The notes under the pieces were generated by a model, which saw nothing but the letters and a program-made list of their open reading frames with translations, did not search any database and was not told the origin of the DNA. Positions 63,494 through 64,000 of a stretch of 64,000 bases of DNA are shown here, piece after piece; position 1 is the first letter of the stretch; every line of letters begins with the position of its first letter. Both the position numbers and the translations under genes were made by a program. The stretch is from Frigoribacterium sp. PhB24 (GTDB lineage: Bacteria > Actinomycetota > Actinomycetes > Actinomycetales > Microbacteriaceae): NCBI RefSeq assembly GCF_003755185.1, contig NZ_RKIC01000013.1, forward strand, positions 124,001 through 188,000. The letters are read 5' to 3'.

Positions 63494-64000
63494 ATGAGCC
63501 GGGCAGAGGGCGACGTCGCCGCGAGGCCGACCCTCGCGTCGGTGGCGCGGGTCGCCGGGGTCAGCGCGAGCACCGCCTCCCTGGCCTTCAGCGGCACCGG
63601 TCCCGTGTCGGACGAGACCCGCACACGGGTGCTCGCCGCCGCCGACGAGCTGGGTTACGCCGGGCCCGACCCCCGGGCGCGGTCGCTGCGCCGCGGGCGC
63701 TCCGGCATCGTCGGGGCCGTCCTCGAGTCCACCCTCAGCACGGCCTTCCGCGACCCCGTCAACGTCGCGATGCTCGACGGCATCGCCGACGTCACGGGCC
63801 CGGCCGACAACTCCCTGCTCCTGCTCACCGAGACCGCGGGCGAGCGCTCCCGGCTGCTCGACGCGCCGGTCGACGCCGTCGTGCTGTTCGGCTGCAGCAC
63901 CCGCCTCGACGAGTCCGTGTCGATCATGCGTCGACGTGGCATCCCCGTGGTCTCGATCGAGGCCCCGCCGACCGAGGGAGTGCTCGACATCGCCGAGGAC
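63494..64000 (+). CDS. LacI family transcriptional regulator, 3' end outside the window
   Basis: The frame from ATG 63494 stays open to the window end (169 codons), so the gene is truncated here. The N-terminal helix-turn-helix TLASVARVAGVSASTASLAF, GTGPVSDETRTRVLAAADEL and a LGY hinge are typical of LacI. The beginning of the periplasmic-binding-protein-like sensor follows (GIVGAVLE). It regulates probably a sugar or catabolic operon beyond the window. Confidence 0.9.
   Translation, partial: MSRAEGDVAARPTLASVARVAGVSASTASLAFSGTGPVSDETRTRVLAAADELGYAGPDPRARSLRRGRSGIVGAVLESTLSTAFRDPVNVAMLDGIADVTGPADNSLLLLTETAGERSRLLDAPVDAVVLFGCSTRLDESVSIMRRRGIPVVSIEAPPTEGVLDIAED

Overview
This is a high-GC actinobacterial window that includes the chromosomal origin. 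Gene content and order (murJ, trxBA, parAB, rsmG, khpB, yidC, yidD, rnpA, rpmH | dnaA, oriC, dnaN, gnd-like, recF, DUF721, gyrB, gyrA, tRNA-Ile/Ala, ppiA, rhomboid, crgA, sortase E, trpG, pknB-pknA-pbpA-rodA-pstP-fhaBA, tRNA-Leu) match the conserved origin region of Actinobacteria. The absence of sigM beside murJ/trxB, the DUF6049 neighbour and the NucS gene suit the family Microbacteriaceae. That family placement is an inference and no genus is claimed.

Layout: 1-7.5 kb holds the DUF6049/MurJ envelope pair, the thioredoxin system, a PLP aminotransferase and a D-Ala-D-Ala-ligase-like ATP-grasp protein. 7.5-8.4 kb is a gap of about 0.9 kb without a credible gene, carrying three parS sites; a fourth parS lies inside the 5' part of parA. 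8.4-13.5 kb is the leftward parB-parA-rsmG-khpB-yidC-yidD-rnpA-rpmH block. dnaA (13.9 kb) and dnaN (15.8 kb) flank a 498-bp oriC with DnaA boxes on both strands and an AT-rich core. 17-25 kb holds gnd-like, recF, DUF721/DciA-like, gyrB, gyrA and DUF3566. Two tRNAs, a cyclophilin, a rhomboid protease and crgA follow, with DnaA boxes on both flanks of crgA. Then come class E sortase, a 53-residue membrane peptide and a glutamine amidotransferase. 29.8-38.9 kb is the leftward cell-wall and Ser/Thr signalling operon, with a strong hairpin between pknA and pknB.

The accessory and most interesting part is 39.1-56.3 kb, a compact type VII (ESX/WXG100) secretion locus in two divergent operons. The leftward operon encodes two WXG100-like proteins, a DUF6177-like protein, two small T7SS-associated proteins and a 736-residue effector. 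The effector ends in a probable Ntox15-type nuclease domain (HSPD motif) and is followed by a GAD-like/DUF1851 immunity protein of the Tdi type. Downstream is a tandem array of six YezG-like (DUF600) immunity genes: four intact and two broken by out-of-frame deletions. The rightward operon encodes an FHA protein, a small membrane protein, EccD, a degenerate ParA/MinD-like protein, EccC (three ATPase domains) and a second ParA/MinD-like ATPase. No eccB, eccE or mycosin gene is seen.

56.3-64 kb is housekeeping and accessory: SRAP protein, universal stress protein, paired CrcB fluoride channels, a spacer with tandem and inverted repeats and a G-rich tract, a cation diffusion facilitator, an NmrA-like protein, a CynX/NimT-type MFS exporter, a HAD phosphatase, NucS, and the start of a LacI-family regulator cut by the window end.
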